Source: Flavobacteriaceae bacterium
GTDB taxonomy: Bacteria > Bacteroidota > Bacteroidia > Flavobacteriales > Weeksellaceae
DNA: 64,000 nucleotides
NCBI GenBank assembly: GCA_030538275.1
Contig: JAUNUH010000001.1
Span: forward strand, 397,829-461,828
Reading direction: 5' to 3'
The translations under genes and the position numbers were made by a program. The notes beneath the pieces are model-generated. The model had not been told where the DNA came from. It saw only the letters and a program-made list of their open reading frames with translations, and made no database searches. How positions within the stretch are numbered: the stretch's first letter is position 1; every line of letters begins with the position of its first letter. Positions 8,553 to 17,853 of this stretch are shown here, piece after piece.

Positions 8553-9893
8553 TTACTTTTTAAGCCAATTAAATTCATATTCACAATTTTGAAAATCTTC
8601 ATGAATTTTCACAAATGTATCGGGAAGATGATTATCAATCCATTTGAAAAGTTTTTCTTGCTGTTTTTGCTGAATCGCCATATTTTTCAATCGTGTATAA
8701 TCGGTATCCAATGCAATTTGATGGGCAGGAATTACGGCATCCAATCTTAAAATTTCCAAAGCTTTTTTATTTTCAAAATCTGTCTCAAAGGGTTCAGAAA
8801 TTGATTCTGCTTGCAATCCTGCAATGGCATAAACTTGTTTCATAGGTAGTTTACTACGCTCAAATCGGTTTTCACCGGTTTGCGGATTTGTCAATTTACC
8901 TGCATTGTATCGTGTGTATTTATCTACAGAATAGGTGAGGGCGGCCTCCTTGAAGCTGAGTGTTCCATTTTCTATCTTGGATTTTATAGAATCCATGAGA
9001 TGTCTTGCTGCGCGCATTTCCTCATCATTTGGTTTGGGAATCATAAGAATATGCCGCACATCAATAGCTTGTCCCAAACGACGATCGAGTTGAATAAGAT
9101 GAAAACCGAATTTGGTTTCGATGGGATCAGAAATTTCACCTTCTTCTAGATTGAAGGCTACAGCATCAAACTCGGGAACAAAAGTACCTCGTCTAATGTT
9201 TTGATACAACCCGCCTTTGCTGCTAGAACCTGGATCTTCTGAGAAAAGTATGGCTTTGGTTTCAAAACTGGCTCCATCTAGAATTTCTTCTTTAATTTTT
9301 AATAATTCATTTCGAATTTTTTGTTTATGATCCTCTGTGATTTCGGGATGAATTACAATATGAGACATTTCTACCTCTTCGTTGACATTGGGTAATTCAT
9401 GACGATAGGTATTGAAAAAGTTTTTCACATCTTCTGGAGAGGCATCTGTTCCATCTTCTATCATACTTCTTTTTCGTTGAACCAACTGATTTTCTCTTAC
9501 CAAAATTTCGAGTTCATTTTGTAGTTCTGCCATTGTGCGCACACCATATACGGCCAAAATCTCTTCGTCAGAACCACGGGTTTTGAAATCTTCTAAAACG
9601 CTGCGTGCTCTATCTTTTACCTGTTCATTTGAAACACGCACCAATGTATCTGATTTGGCATGAGTTAACACCATTTTTTGAACCAGAATATTGCTCACAA
9701 ATGCACATTTATCATCGACTTGCATCCCTTGTTGTTTGGCCAAAATATAGTCACGCTGAATGTCAGAATCCAAAATCACTTCATCTCCAATTACTGCGGC
9801 TACGCCATCTATCTTTTGTTCTTGAGAAATTCCCAGTACTGGAAATAGCAAAACAAGACCAAAGAATAATTTATTTACGTTTAATTTCATCAT
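8553..9893 (-). CDS. surA: SurA-like periplasmic chaperone / peptidyl-prolyl isomerase
   Basis: Periplasmic chaperone that escorts outer-membrane proteins to the BAM complex. 446 residues, close to the SurA length. Signal peptide MKLNVNKLFFGLVLLFPVLGISQ, then the SurA N-terminal chaperone fold opening with VAAVIGDEVILDSDI. Two parvulin domains follow: about 175-275 (MSHIVIHP, SSKGGLYQNIRRG, EGEISDPIETKFGFHLIQL) and about 278-380 (RHILMIPKP, SFKEAALTYSVD, GLQAESISEPFET). It is the last gene of a three-gene operon and overlaps the previous one by 23 bases. A second ATG one codon inside is equally possible as the start. Confidence 0.94.
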   Translation of the reverse strand: MMKLNVNKLFFGLVLLFPVLGISQEQKIDGVAAVIGDEVILDSDIQRDYILAKQQGMQVDDKCAFVSNILVQKMVLTHAKSDTLVRVSNEQVKDRARSVLEDFKTRGSDEEILAVYGVRTMAELQNELEILVRENQLVQRKRSMIEDGTDASPEDVKNFFNTYRHELPNVNEEVEMSHIVIHPEITEDHKQKIRNELLKIKEEILDGASFETKAILFSEDPGSSSKGGLYQNIRRGTFVPEFDAVAFNLEEGEISDPIETKFGFHLIQLDRRLGQAIDVRHILMIPKPNDEEMRAARHLMDSIKSKIENGTLSFKEAALTYSVDKYTRYNAGKLTNPQTGENRFERSKLPMKQVYAIAGLQAESISEPFETDFENKKALEILRLDAVIPAHQIALDTDYTRLKNMAIQQKQQEKLFKWIDNHLPDTFVKIHEDFQNCEYEFNWLKK

Positions 9894-10695
9894 TTTCTAA
9901 AGCTTTATCGTACAGTTCATTTTTCTTTTGCGACAGCAAATTTAACTTTCTTTTATTTAGTAAAACGCTTTTTATAGTAGGTTTTATATAGGAATAGGGT
10001 GCAGGAGAACCTGATTTGCCAAATTCTAGCGTTTGAAACACAATCGTATTATCATTTTTGGCGTCTGTAATAATTTGATTTTCAATCATTAAATTATGTT
10101 TTTTGATTTTTTCTGGCAAAATATCCGTTGACAGTAATTTTTCCTTTTCAATCCAATTATTCAATTTAAAATCGTAAAAAGAACCTAATTCTTTCAATTT
10201 TTTTTCTAATTTTTCCATTTCATTATTGCGTAAAAGTTCCCTGAACTTCTTCAATGAATCTGTAGGAATCTCCATGATTCTATAAGATAGTACATCATTT
10301 TTCAAAATGAAAGTATCTGGTACATCTTTATAATATTGCATCATTTCATCCTCTCTGATGGAATCATTAAAAGTCAAAACCCATTTATCTTCAATCATGT
10401 TTGCGGTAAGATCTTCACGATATTTTTCAATTTTCCTTTCGAGTATGAGCAGCTCTTCATCTGAAAGTAAATTTTCTTTTTCTGAAATTAAAACTTTGGT
10501 TTTTACCCATTTTTTAATATATAGATTTACGAAGTTGATACTGTCTTCGGCCGACAATCCTTGTGGCAAAATTTCATTTAATTCACTTTTTGCAAGTGTG
10601 AAATCCTTGTATTTTACTACCCAAGCATCATTGGATTCTCTTTTACAGGATATCAAACACATCAAACAAATACCAATTTTGAAACAATATTTCAT
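9871..10695 (-). CDS. SurA-N-like lipoprotein lacking a parvulin domain
   Basis: 274 residues. Begins MKYCFKIGICLMCLISC (lipobox LISC), then WVVKYKDFTLAKSELNEILPQGLSAEDS and a run of charged helices. This resembles the N-terminal chaperone part of SurA/PpiD proteins, but I cannot find the parvulin signature (RHIL, GGxxG, FGxHLI). It is encoded between two parvulin-bearing chaperone genes, overlapping both (4 bases upstream, 23 downstream). This implies translational coupling and a shared role in outer-membrane protein folding. The assignment rests on context and the N-terminal pattern. Confidence 0.75.
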   Translation of the reverse strand: MKYCFKIGICLMCLISCKRESNDAWVVKYKDFTLAKSELNEILPQGLSAEDSINFVNLYIKKWVKTKVLISEKENLLSDEELLILERKIEKYREDLTANMIEDKWVLTFNDSIREDEMMQYYKDVPDTFILKNDVLSYRIMEIPTDSLKKFRELLRNNEMEKLEKKLKELGSFYDFKLNNWIEKEKLLSTDILPEKIKKHNLMIENQIITDAKNDNTIVFQTLEFGKSGSPAPYSYIKPTIKSVLLNKRKLNLLSQKKNELYDKALENDEIKRK

Positions 10696-12539
10696 GGAGA
10701 AAACGTATCTGGAAGGCTAATGGTTGCGTTGTTTTTGAGAGATTTTAATTTTTGATCATAATAATAGGAGCGGTATTCTTGCTGAAAAGCAGTTCCCGCT
10801 TCTGAAATGGTTTTTAAAGATGGTTGTAATTTGGATATTTTTCTTACGATTACATGTTGGTTGAACATAGGGATTTCCTGTATTTTTTTTGCCGGATTGA
10901 ATTCTTTGGGTAAATAACCATCATCGTAATAGAATTTATCTTTGATCAAATTTACCGCAATTCCGCCTTTTTCATTGAGTTCACCTTCAAATTGTTTCAT
11001 AATTTCCGATGCTTTTTTCCCTTTTTTCATCATTTTTAGAATTTTTTTTCTTTGCTCATCTGTACTATATCGAATCACTTCTAGCTCATATCGTACAGGC
11101 CAAGAAAATCGGTCACGATTCGTTTTTAAGAAATTATTTTTGCCCAAAGAATCCATATCGGCTTCGTAATAGATATAATTATCCAAATAATGATTTACAA
11201 GAATGGCTCTATGCATCAAGAGGGCTTCTTGTTCCAAGCTTGGCTCATATTTTACCAGATTTTCTATATAAGAATTCAGAATAAATTGTTTTTTGAAACG
11301 AGGAATTACATCTTTTATAAATAATTCAAAATCAGTTCCTTTACCCAAATACATTTTAGAAAGATTCAATTCTTTTACCAAATCAGACTGATGATAATTA
11401 TTAAAATCAGCCTTCCAAATGAGCTTATTTTCAGCAAAAATTAATGATTCTTCATGATCAAAATAATTTTTACCAGCAGCAGAGAGAACAGCGTTCAAGG
11501 CAGTTTCATTTTCAGAAACTTCAACTTTTTTCAAAGCAATTTGCTCATTATTTTTTACGTATTCCAAGGCATAATCACTTTGTTTTAATTTTTCTGTAAT
11601 CCAATCCTTCCATTCTGCCAGATTTTCGGGTTTTTGTTGATTTTGTACCTGAATCAAATACCAACCATTATTATCAGCAAAAATTTCTGTTAATTCATTT
11701 GAATCCAAATGCTTTATGGCCTTATAAAAAGAATCGGGTAAATCTGCTCCAAATCTGGGTTTTTCTGAATATGAATTTTTCGGCTCTCGAATTCCGTATT
11801 TCTGCTTTATTTTAGAAAAGTTTTTACCCGCTTTCAAAGAATCTAGAGCGGTTTCTAACTTGGATTTATCTGTATTATACATATATTCCAAGAAAACAAC
11901 TCCTGCAGAGGCTCGCTCATCCACAACTTTTACAAAGAATTTTCCATTTTCTGAATCCTGCATTTGAGAACAAGATCCAAGCTTGGTATCAAAAACTACT
12001 TTTTCGATTTCTGCAGAAATAACAAATGGCCTCAACCATAGATTTTTGGTCGGGAAATCTTGTAAAAATTGAGCAGCTTGTGGTGTTTTTGTCTTGTTCT
12101 TGCAAACATGTGCATAAATATCATGGGCAATTTTTTCCCGTTCTTGAACAAGTTTAGGATTATAGGGATTTGAAATTCCTACCGTATAAATTTCGGCTTT
12201 TTTATCAAATTGTAATTTGGGCCAAATTTCCTCAACCAATCGATCTGTAACCTCTGAAGAATAAAGATATTTATCATAAAAAATCTGCATATTTTGTTGA
12301 TAAACATTTTTAAAAACTTGTGAAGTATCAATTTTTGTTTTTTCGGCTTCTTGTTTGAGTAAAGTAAATTCTATATAGGTATTCAGTGCTTCATCAAAAC
12401 CTTCATTTTGGATATTCAACGCATAAGAATTTTCAAAATCTTTACGAGATATACTATCATGATTTACAACTAAATATGGACTTTGACCTAAACCAAAACC
12501 TCCAATAAGAAGTGCGCTAATAATCAATAAATTTTTCAT
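10692..12539 (-). CDS. PpiD-like periplasmic peptidyl-prolyl isomerase
   Basis: 615 residues. Signal peptide MKNLLIISALLIGGFGLGQS, then a SurA-N-type region (VNHDSISRKDFENSYALNI). One or two parvulin-like modules follow: about 215-305 with VVFLEYMYNTDKSKLET, FSKIKQKYGI and NNGWYLIQVQNQ, and a more degenerate one toward the C-terminus (YELEVIRYSTDEQRKKILK, LNEKGGIAVNL, NQHVIVRKI). It lacks an obvious membrane anchor beyond the signal. First gene of the operon with the 9871 lipoprotein and surA. A near-match promoter (TATCTTCG) lies about 20 bases upstream. Exact substrates cannot be inferred. Confidence 0.88.
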   Translation of the reverse strand: MKNLLIISALLIGGFGLGQSPYLVVNHDSISRKDFENSYALNIQNEGFDEALNTYIEFTLLKQEAEKTKIDTSQVFKNVYQQNMQIFYDKYLYSSEVTDRLVEEIWPKLQFDKKAEIYTVGISNPYNPKLVQEREKIAHDIYAHVCKNKTKTPQAAQFLQDFPTKNLWLRPFVISAEIEKVVFDTKLGSCSQMQDSENGKFFVKVVDERASAGVVFLEYMYNTDKSKLETALDSLKAGKNFSKIKQKYGIREPKNSYSEKPRFGADLPDSFYKAIKHLDSNELTEIFADNNGWYLIQVQNQQKPENLAEWKDWITEKLKQSDYALEYVKNNEQIALKKVEVSENETALNAVLSAAGKNYFDHEESLIFAENKLIWKADFNNYHQSDLVKELNLSKMYLGKGTDFELFIKDVIPRFKKQFILNSYIENLVKYEPSLEQEALLMHRAILVNHYLDNYIYYEADMDSLGKNNFLKTNRDRFSWPVRYELEVIRYSTDEQRKKILKMMKKGKKASEIMKQFEGELNEKGGIAVNLIKDKFYYDDGYLPKEFNPAKKIQEIPMFNQHVIVRKISKLQPSLKTISEAGTAFQQEYRSYYYDQKLKSLKNNATISLPDTFSP

Positions 12540-12589
12540 GGATAAAAATTCCTGCGAAGATAAAATTTATAGCTTTCCTACACAATTTA

Positions 12590-13441
12590 TCAACCTGCAA
12601 ACAATGTTAAAGCCTTATTAAAAGCCAATTGAAAAGCCGACATATTGATTTGTGATTCCAAATTATTTTGATGAATAAAAGTGATTAATTTTTCGGTAGG
12701 CATATTTCCCACCATATCACTTTGCGACATAGGGCAGCCGCCATATCCCTGTATAGCACCATCAAAATTTCTGCAACCATTCTCAAAAGCCGTGTTAATT
12801 TTGGAAAACCAATCCGAATATACGGTATGAAAATGTGCACCAAAGATTATTTCGGAATATTTTGGAATTAAATGACTGAAGAGCGCAGCAATATCATTAT
12901 CCTTGGCTGCGCCAATTGTATCTGAAAGTTTAATTTGTGTAATGCCCATTTTGGCAAATTCAGCTACGTATTCCTCTACCATTTGCGTGGACCAATCTTC
13001 ACCATAGGGATTCCCAAATCCCATCGAAATATAGATTAAAAGTTCTTTTCCAGATTTTTGAACTATTTCTTGAATTTTATTAATTCTTTCCAGCCCTTCC
13101 TGCCTCGTTGCATTGGTATTATAATGCTGAAATTTCTCTGAAACAGAAAAAGGAAATCCCAAAATATCCACTTTTTCTTCTGCACATGCCTGTTCTGCAC
13201 CTTGCTCATTGGCTACTATTACAGATAATTTTGTATGCGAATCCGTGAGATCAAGCTCAGACAAAACTTCGTGCGTATCTGCCATTTGTGGAATAGCACG
13301 AGGTGAAACGAAACTACCACAATCAAGTACATCAAAATTGACGTCGATCAAGGATTGAATATATTGAACTTTATCTGCTGTTTTTATTAAATTTTTGATG
13401 CCTTGCATGGCATCTCTAGGACATTCGGTTATTGAAATCAT
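12590..13441 (-). CDS. Hydroxymethylglutaryl-CoA lyase-like enzyme
   Basis: HMGL-like TIM-barrel enzyme, expected to cleave HMG-CoA to acetyl-CoA and acetoacetate at the end of leucine degradation. 283 residues. Motifs: ITECPRDAMQ at the N-terminus with the Arg-Asp pair of the family, FGNPYGEDW, the metal-binding HFHTVYSD, and GYGGCPMS holding the catalytic Cys of the flexible loop (GxGGCP). It is a single gene, divergent from pepT with a 65-base gap. No other leucine-catabolic gene is in the window, so the in vivo substrate is inferred from the family only. Confidence 0.9.
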   Translation of the reverse strand: MISITECPRDAMQGIKNLIKTADKVQYIQSLIDVNFDVLDCGSFVSPRAIPQMADTHEVLSELDLTDSHTKLSVIVANEQGAEQACAEEKVDILGFPFSVSEKFQHYNTNATRQEGLERINKIQEIVQKSGKELLIYISMGFGNPYGEDWSTQMVEEYVAEFAKMGITQIKLSDTIGAAKDNDIAALFSHLIPKYSEIIFGAHFHTVYSDWFSKINTAFENGCRNFDGAIQGYGGCPMSQSDMVGNMPTEKLITFIHQNNLESQINMSAFQLAFNKALTLFAG

Positions 13442-13483
13442 GATTTTTATTCGTTTGACTAAGGTAATAAAAATTTATATTAT

Positions 13484-13491
13484 TAATTTTG
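13484..13491 (+). promoter_or_regulatory. -7 promoter element of pepT
   Basis: TAATTTTG, 15 bases before the pepT ATG. A TTTG lies at 13454-13457, but the 26-base gap is longer than the usual 19-21, so its role as -33 is doubtful. Confidence 0.45.
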
Positions 13492-13506
13492 GAAAAATAT
13501 TGATTT

Positions 13507-14757
13507 ATGAACGAACAATGGAGTGAAAAACTTCTTACAAGATTTTTACATTATGTTAAAACATATACTGAAAGTAAACCAGGTGTTGAGCAAATTCCCA
13601 GTACTCCGCAACAATGGGATTTGGCCAATTATCTCAAGGATGAACTCGAAAGAATAGGTCTAGAAGATGTATCGATTGATGAGCATGCCTATGTGATGGG
13701 ATATTTGCCTTCGAATGTGTCTGAACACCTGCCAACTATAGGTTTTATTGCTCATTTTGATACATCTCCAGATTTTTCTGGAAAGGATGTAAATCCCCAA
13801 ATTCATCACAATTATCATGGTGGAAACATCATGTTGAATAAAGAGCAAAATATTGAAATGCTTGTCAGCGAATTCCCTGAATTACGAGATTTTGCCGGCC
13901 AAACTCTGATTACAACCGATGGAACTACGCTGCTAGGAGCAGATGATAAAGCTGGCTTGGCCGAAATCGTAACCGCTGTAGAGTATTTAATTCAACATCC
14001 AGAAATTCCACGTCCACGAATCGCTGTAGGATTTACTCCAGATGAAGAAGTAGGTAAAGGAGCCCATTTATTTGATGTAGAAAAATTTGGTGCAGACTGG
14101 GCTTATACCATGGATGGCAGTTCGGTAGGCGAATTGGAATATGAAAATTTTAATGCAGCTTCTGCAAAAATTACCTTCAAAGGAAAAGTGGTACATCCTG
14201 GTTATGCCAAGAATAAAATGGTGAACGCTATTCATATTGCCAGAGATTTTTCTGCAGCTTTACCCGCCGATGAAGTTCCGGAACTCACAGACAATCGACA
14301 AGGATTCTATCACCAGCATACCATTTCTGGAGATGTGGATGAAGTGGTTTTAGATTTGATAATTAGAGATCACGACGAAGAACTTTTTCAAAGAAGAAAG
14401 GACTTTGTATTGAAAATTGCCCAATCCATGAACAAAAATTTTGGTCAAGAAAGGGTAGTGGTAGAGCTCAACGACCAGTATTTCAATATGTTTAAACAAA
14501 TTAAAGATAAAATGCATATTGTTGACCTGGCGCGAGAAGCGATGGAAAACATTGGCATAACTCCAGATATCAAGGCTATTCGTGGAGGTACAGATGGTGC
14601 ACAGCTATCTTACAAAGGATTGCCATGTCCCAACATTTTTGCAGGTGGACAAAATTTTCATAGCCGCTATGAATATGTAACTTTAGAATCTATGGCCAGA
14701 GCCACAGAGGTTATAATAGAAATTGCTAAACTAGCCACGCAAAAGTTTGCAAGATAA
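13507..14757 (+). CDS. pepT: Peptidase T (tripeptide aminopeptidase)
   Basis: Cytoplasmic M20B metallopeptidase removing the N-terminal residue from tripeptides. 416 residues, typical for PepT. Two-zinc site motifs are visible: GFIAHFDTSPDFSG (His-x-Asp), TTLLGADDKAGLAEI (bridging Asp), FTPDEEVGKGAHLFD (catalytic Glu-Glu), and late AIRGGTDGAQLSYKGLPCPN and GGQNFHSRYEYV (final His). The stop codon abuts the ATG of the following M15 peptidase gene, so the two are very probably co-transcribed and could act together in peptide or peptidoglycan turnover. Confidence 0.97.
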   Translation: MNEQWSEKLLTRFLHYVKTYTESKPGVEQIPSTPQQWDLANYLKDELERIGLEDVSIDEHAYVMGYLPSNVSEHLPTIGFIAHFDTSPDFSGKDVNPQIHHNYHGGNIMLNKEQNIEMLVSEFPELRDFAGQTLITTDGTTLLGADDKAGLAEIVTAVEYLIQHPEIPRPRIAVGFTPDEEVGKGAHLFDVEKFGADWAYTMDGSSVGELEYENFNAASAKITFKGKVVHPGYAKNKMVNAIHIARDFSAALPADEVPELTDNRQGFYHQHTISGDVDEVVLDLIIRDHDEELFQRRKDFVLKIAQSMNKNFGQERVVVELNDQYFNMFKQIKDKMHIVDLAREAMENIGITPDIKAIRGGTDGAQLSYKGLPCPNIFAGGQNFHSRYEYVTLESMARATEVIIEIAKLATQKFAR

Positions 14758-15519
14758 ATGGAGCAGACTAGAAGAAAATTTGTGAAGAACGGATTGTTGT
14801 TTTCTGCAGCAATCGGTTCTTCTTTCATTTTTGCCAATTCCATCAATTATAAGTTGAAATCAGAACAAGAATTCAGTGTTGATGAGTTGACAGGAAAAGC
14901 ATCGCCTTTTTTGATTGGAAATCATTATAAATTAAGAAAAGAAACCTCCGAAGCTTTGGAAACTTTAATAAAAGATGCCAAAAAAGTAGGTTTCAAGCCA
15001 CAAGTTTTATCTTCTTATCGGAATTATTCTCATCAAAAAAGAATTTGGGATAATAAATTTGAATCATTTACCAAGCAAGAAAAATTATCACCACAAAAGG
15101 CTATTCAAAAAATCATTGCTTACAGCACAATTCCTGGAACCTCTAGACATCATTGGGGAACCGATTTTGATATGGTAGATGCGGCAAAAGGTATTCCTAC
15201 CAATCCATTGAACGAAAAACATTTCAATCCGGGTGGTATTTATTATGATTTCAAAATTTGGTTGAATGAAAATGCAGAGAAATACGGATTTTTTGAAGTT
15301 TATACCAATGAAAAAGGTAGAAAAGGCTTCAAATATGAACCATGGCATTTCTCTTATTTGCCTATAGCCTGCGAAATGATGCGTCAATATATGAACAAAA
15401 ATCTCATTTTTGAAATTAGAAAGTCTGATATTAAAGGAGCTTCCTACTTAAATGATGAATTTATTTCAAATTACTATAAAAATAATTTTTTGGATATTAA
15501 TCCTGATTTAATTCCATAA
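14758..15519 (+). CDS. M15-family D-Ala-D-Ala carboxypeptidase (VanY-like), Tat-type signal
   Basis: Zinc peptidase of the M15B/VanY family, which trims the terminal D-Ala from peptidoglycan stem peptides. 253 residues. The N-terminus TRRKFVKNGLLFSAAIG matches the twin-arginine signal (S/TRRxFLK plus hydrophobic stretch), suggesting folded export. Core motifs: SSYRNYSHQKRIWDNK, GTSRHHWGTDFDMVDA (zinc His and Asp in SxHxxGxAxD style) and EPWHFSYLP (catalytic Glu-Pro-Trp-His zinc ligand). Starts directly after the pepT stop codon and ends at a bidirectional hairpin terminator. Confidence 0.92.
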   Translation: MEQTRRKFVKNGLLFSAAIGSSFIFANSINYKLKSEQEFSVDELTGKASPFLIGNHYKLRKETSEALETLIKDAKKVGFKPQVLSSYRNYSHQKRIWDNKFESFTKQEKLSPQKAIQKIIAYSTIPGTSRHHWGTDFDMVDAAKGIPTNPLNEKHFNPGGIYYDFKIWLNENAEKYGFFEVYTNEKGRKGFKYEPWHFSYLPIACEMMRQYMNKNLIFEIRKSDIKGASYLNDEFISNYYKNNFLDINPDLIP

Positions 15520-15520
15520 A

Positions 15521-15548
15521 AAATGGTCTTCGCAATTGAAGACCATTT
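15521..15548. terminator. Bidirectional terminator
   Basis: Perfect 11-base arms 15521-15531 and 15538-15548 with a 6-base loop, A-rich before and T-rich after. Sits between the converging M15 peptidase (+) and lipoprotein (-) genes. Confidence 0.88.
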
Positions 15549-15570
15549 AATTTCATTAAAATAAAATAAA

Positions 15571-15984
15571 TTAAAACTGCTCTAATTCAGCTTGAATTTC
15601 TTTATAATAAGCCTCAGCTTTAGCAAAATCAGCGTCTGCTGTAAAGTTTTTCAACGACTCTGCCAAAGAAGTAATGCTGGCTACAGCTTCATTTAATTCT
15701 GATTGATTACCTGCAACTGAAGCAGCTTTTGCTTTTGCAGCTTCATCATGTAATTTGTTTGCCCACTCTTGTAATTCTGGGTTAGAAATTTGAGGTGCAT
15801 CTGTGATAGCAGCTTTTGCCGACTCAAATCCTTCATCCAGAATATTAGCAGCATCTTGTCCTGTTTCTACAATTACGTTTCCTGCTTCTTGCGCAGTAGT
15901 TTCTACTTTTTCAGTAGTTTCTTTTTTACATGAAGTTACAGAAACCATACCTGCAACAACAGCTAATAACAATACTTTTTTCAT
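15571..15984 (-). CDS. Small alanine-rich lipoprotein, unknown function
   Basis: 137 residues starting MKKVLLLAVVAGMVSVTSCKK with lipobox VTSC. The mature part is almost entirely helical and rich in A, E, T and K (TAQEAGNVIVETGQDAANILDEG, ELQEWANKLHDEAAKAKAASVAG), reminiscent of amphipathic helix-bundle lipoproteins. No function can be named. A perfect -7 element (TAACTTTG at 16020-16027, minus) lies 35 bases upstream of the ATG, giving a normal leader. It is a single-gene unit closed by the shared terminator at 15521. Confidence 0.8.
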   Translation of the reverse strand: MKKVLLLAVVAGMVSVTSCKKETTEKVETTAQEAGNVIVETGQDAANILDEGFESAKAAITDAPQISNPELQEWANKLHDEAAKAKAASVAGNQSELNEAVASITSLAESLKNFTADADFAKAEAYYKEIQAELEQF

Positions 15985-16019
15985 AATAAATTTATTTTCT
16001 AAAATTTTATTTACGGCTA

Positions 16020-16027
16020 CAAAGTTA
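16020..16027 (-). promoter_or_regulatory. -7 promoter element of small lipoprotein gene
   Basis: Minus-strand TAACTTTG followed by TA, 35 bases upstream of the ATG at 15984. Matches TAnnTTTG exactly; no clear -33 box. Confidence 0.5.
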
Positions 16028-16101
16028 TAATTTTAAAATTAAAAAAATGTTAAAGATTTTTGAATTGTCAACAATTCATTAACAGGCCTTTGCTTAAGAG
16101 G

Positions 16102-17853
16102 TCATGCAGAGTTTTTGAACTGCGCATGGTACAATTTCGAGTAATAACCATTTTTTTCAAGTAAATCCTGATGTTTGCCTTGTTCTACAATTCTGCCTTG
16201 ATCCATTACCAAAATTTTATCGGCATTTTGAATTGTGGCCAATCTATGAGCAATTATTATAGAAGTACGATTCATGGTTAATTTTTCTGTTGCATTTTGA
16301 ATAAGCGTTTCAGAAGCTGAATCAATCGAAGATGTAGCTTCATCCAAAACCAGAATTTCTGGTTTGTACACATAGGCCCGCAAAAAAGACAACAATTGCC
16401 TTTGTCCTACAGACAGTGTACTGCCACGTTCTGCAACTTTGTAATCAAATCCATTTGGCAAACTTTCTATAAAATCAAAAATCTCTATTTCGCGTGCAGC
16501 GTTCATTACCTCTTCTCTTGAAATTTGGTCATTACTCAAGGTAATATTATTCATAATCGTATCATTGAACAAGAAAACATCTTGTAAAACCAATGCGATA
16601 TAACTACGTAAGTGGTTTAATTTCAAATCTCTAATATCAACATTGTCAATTTTGATAGAGCCAGATTTAATGTCATAAAAACGAGTGAGTAAATTAATAA
16701 TTGTGGATTTACCAGCTCCGGTTGCGCCTACAATGGCTATTTTTTCACCCGCCCCGGCATAAAACGAAATTCCCTTTAACACTTCTTCACCTTCCACATA
16801 TTCAAAGTGAACATTAGAAAACTCAATTTCTCCTTTTATTTTCGGCAATTCTTGGGTTCCATTATCTGGTAGAAGCTCGTCCAAATCCATCATTTTGAAT
16901 ACTCTTTCCGAACTCACCAATCCTCTTTGTAGATTATTATATCGTTCGGCAATTTGTCGAATCGGACGCACAAGCATAGGAATAAACATGATAAATGCTA
17001 TGACTTGTCCTGCAGTAACATCACCAAATTCTGTTGTACTATAACCACCAACAATTATTACCAAACCCAGTGCGAGCGCAGAAACAACCTCTACGACAGG
17101 AAACAATAAAGAAAAATAAAATATAGTGGCCAGATAGGCTTTCTTCAAATTATGATTTATAATTTTGAATTTTTCGAATTCGGCCTCTTCGCGGTTGAAT
17201 AGTTGAATGATTTTCATTCCGCTTAATCTTTCTTGAACAAAACTATTGAAAATTGCAGTTTGTGTTCGCTCTTCGGCGAATGTTCTTTTTATAGATTTCT
17301 GAAAAATATTGGTAATAATAATCATTAAAGGTAAAATCACAATCACCACCAAGGCCAGTTTCCAATTGGTTGCAAACATAGCCACGACGATGAATAGAAT
17401 TTTCAAAATATCACCCAAAATAACCAAAATTCCATCTGTAAAAACTTGAGAAACTGTTTCAATATCGGATACAGAGCGGGTGACAAGTGTTCCGTTTGGA
17501 GTTTTGTCAAAGAAACTAAGTTTATAGTTTATAATTTTATCAAATAATTTAACTCTAATTTTCTCAATTACAGTTTGAGCAATTATATTAGAATAAAGTA
17601 TAAAAACATATTGTAAAATGATTTCTGCTAAAAGAATTCCGCATAAAATAAGTGAAAGTTGTAAGAGTAATTCATAATTTTTGGGTTTAATGTATAGATC
17701 AATCGCATTCCCTACAAGTATGGGTCTTACAGAAGACAAGACAGCCAAAAGAATGGCTACAGAAGTCACAAGAATGAACATGGGTCGGTCTTCCATACCG
17801 ATTTTAATCAGTCTTTTGAATTCAGATAAATTAAACTTTGATTCTTTACTCAT
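16102..17853 (-). CDS. ABC exporter, fused membrane and ATPase domains (MsbA-like)
   Basis: Half-transporter that exports lipid-like or drug substrates across the inner membrane as a dimer. 583 residues. Residues 20-315 form the six-helix type I exporter domain (FILVTSVAILLAVLSSVRP, LSLILCGILLAEIILQY, VILPLMIIITNIF and others). The nucleotide-binding domain has Walker A GATGAGKS, Q-loop VLQDVFLFN, signature LSVGQRQL (Val instead of the second Gly), Walker B ILVLDEATSSID and the H-loop IIIAHRL. Its start overlaps the truA stop by 4 bases, so translation is coupled. The substrate cannot be read from the sequence. Confidence 0.93.
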   Translation of the reverse strand: MSKESKFNLSEFKRLIKIGMEDRPMFILVTSVAILLAVLSSVRPILVGNAIDLYIKPKNYELLLQLSLILCGILLAEIILQYVFILYSNIIAQTVIEKIRVKLFDKIINYKLSFFDKTPNGTLVTRSVSDIETVSQVFTDGILVILGDILKILFIVVAMFATNWKLALVVIVILPLMIIITNIFQKSIKRTFAEERTQTAIFNSFVQERLSGMKIIQLFNREEAEFEKFKIINHNLKKAYLATIFYFSLLFPVVEVVSALALGLVIIVGGYSTTEFGDVTAGQVIAFIMFIPMLVRPIRQIAERYNNLQRGLVSSERVFKMMDLDELLPDNGTQELPKIKGEIEFSNVHFEYVEGEEVLKGISFYAGAGEKIAIVGATGAGKSTIINLLTRFYDIKSGSIKIDNVDIRDLKLNHLRSYIALVLQDVFLFNDTIMNNITLSNDQISREEVMNAAREIEIFDFIESLPNGFDYKVAERGSTLSVGQRQLLSFLRAYVYKPEILVLDEATSSIDSASETLIQNATEKLTMNRTSIIIAHRLATIQNADKILVMDQGRIVEQGKHQDLLEKNGYYSKLYHAQFKNSA

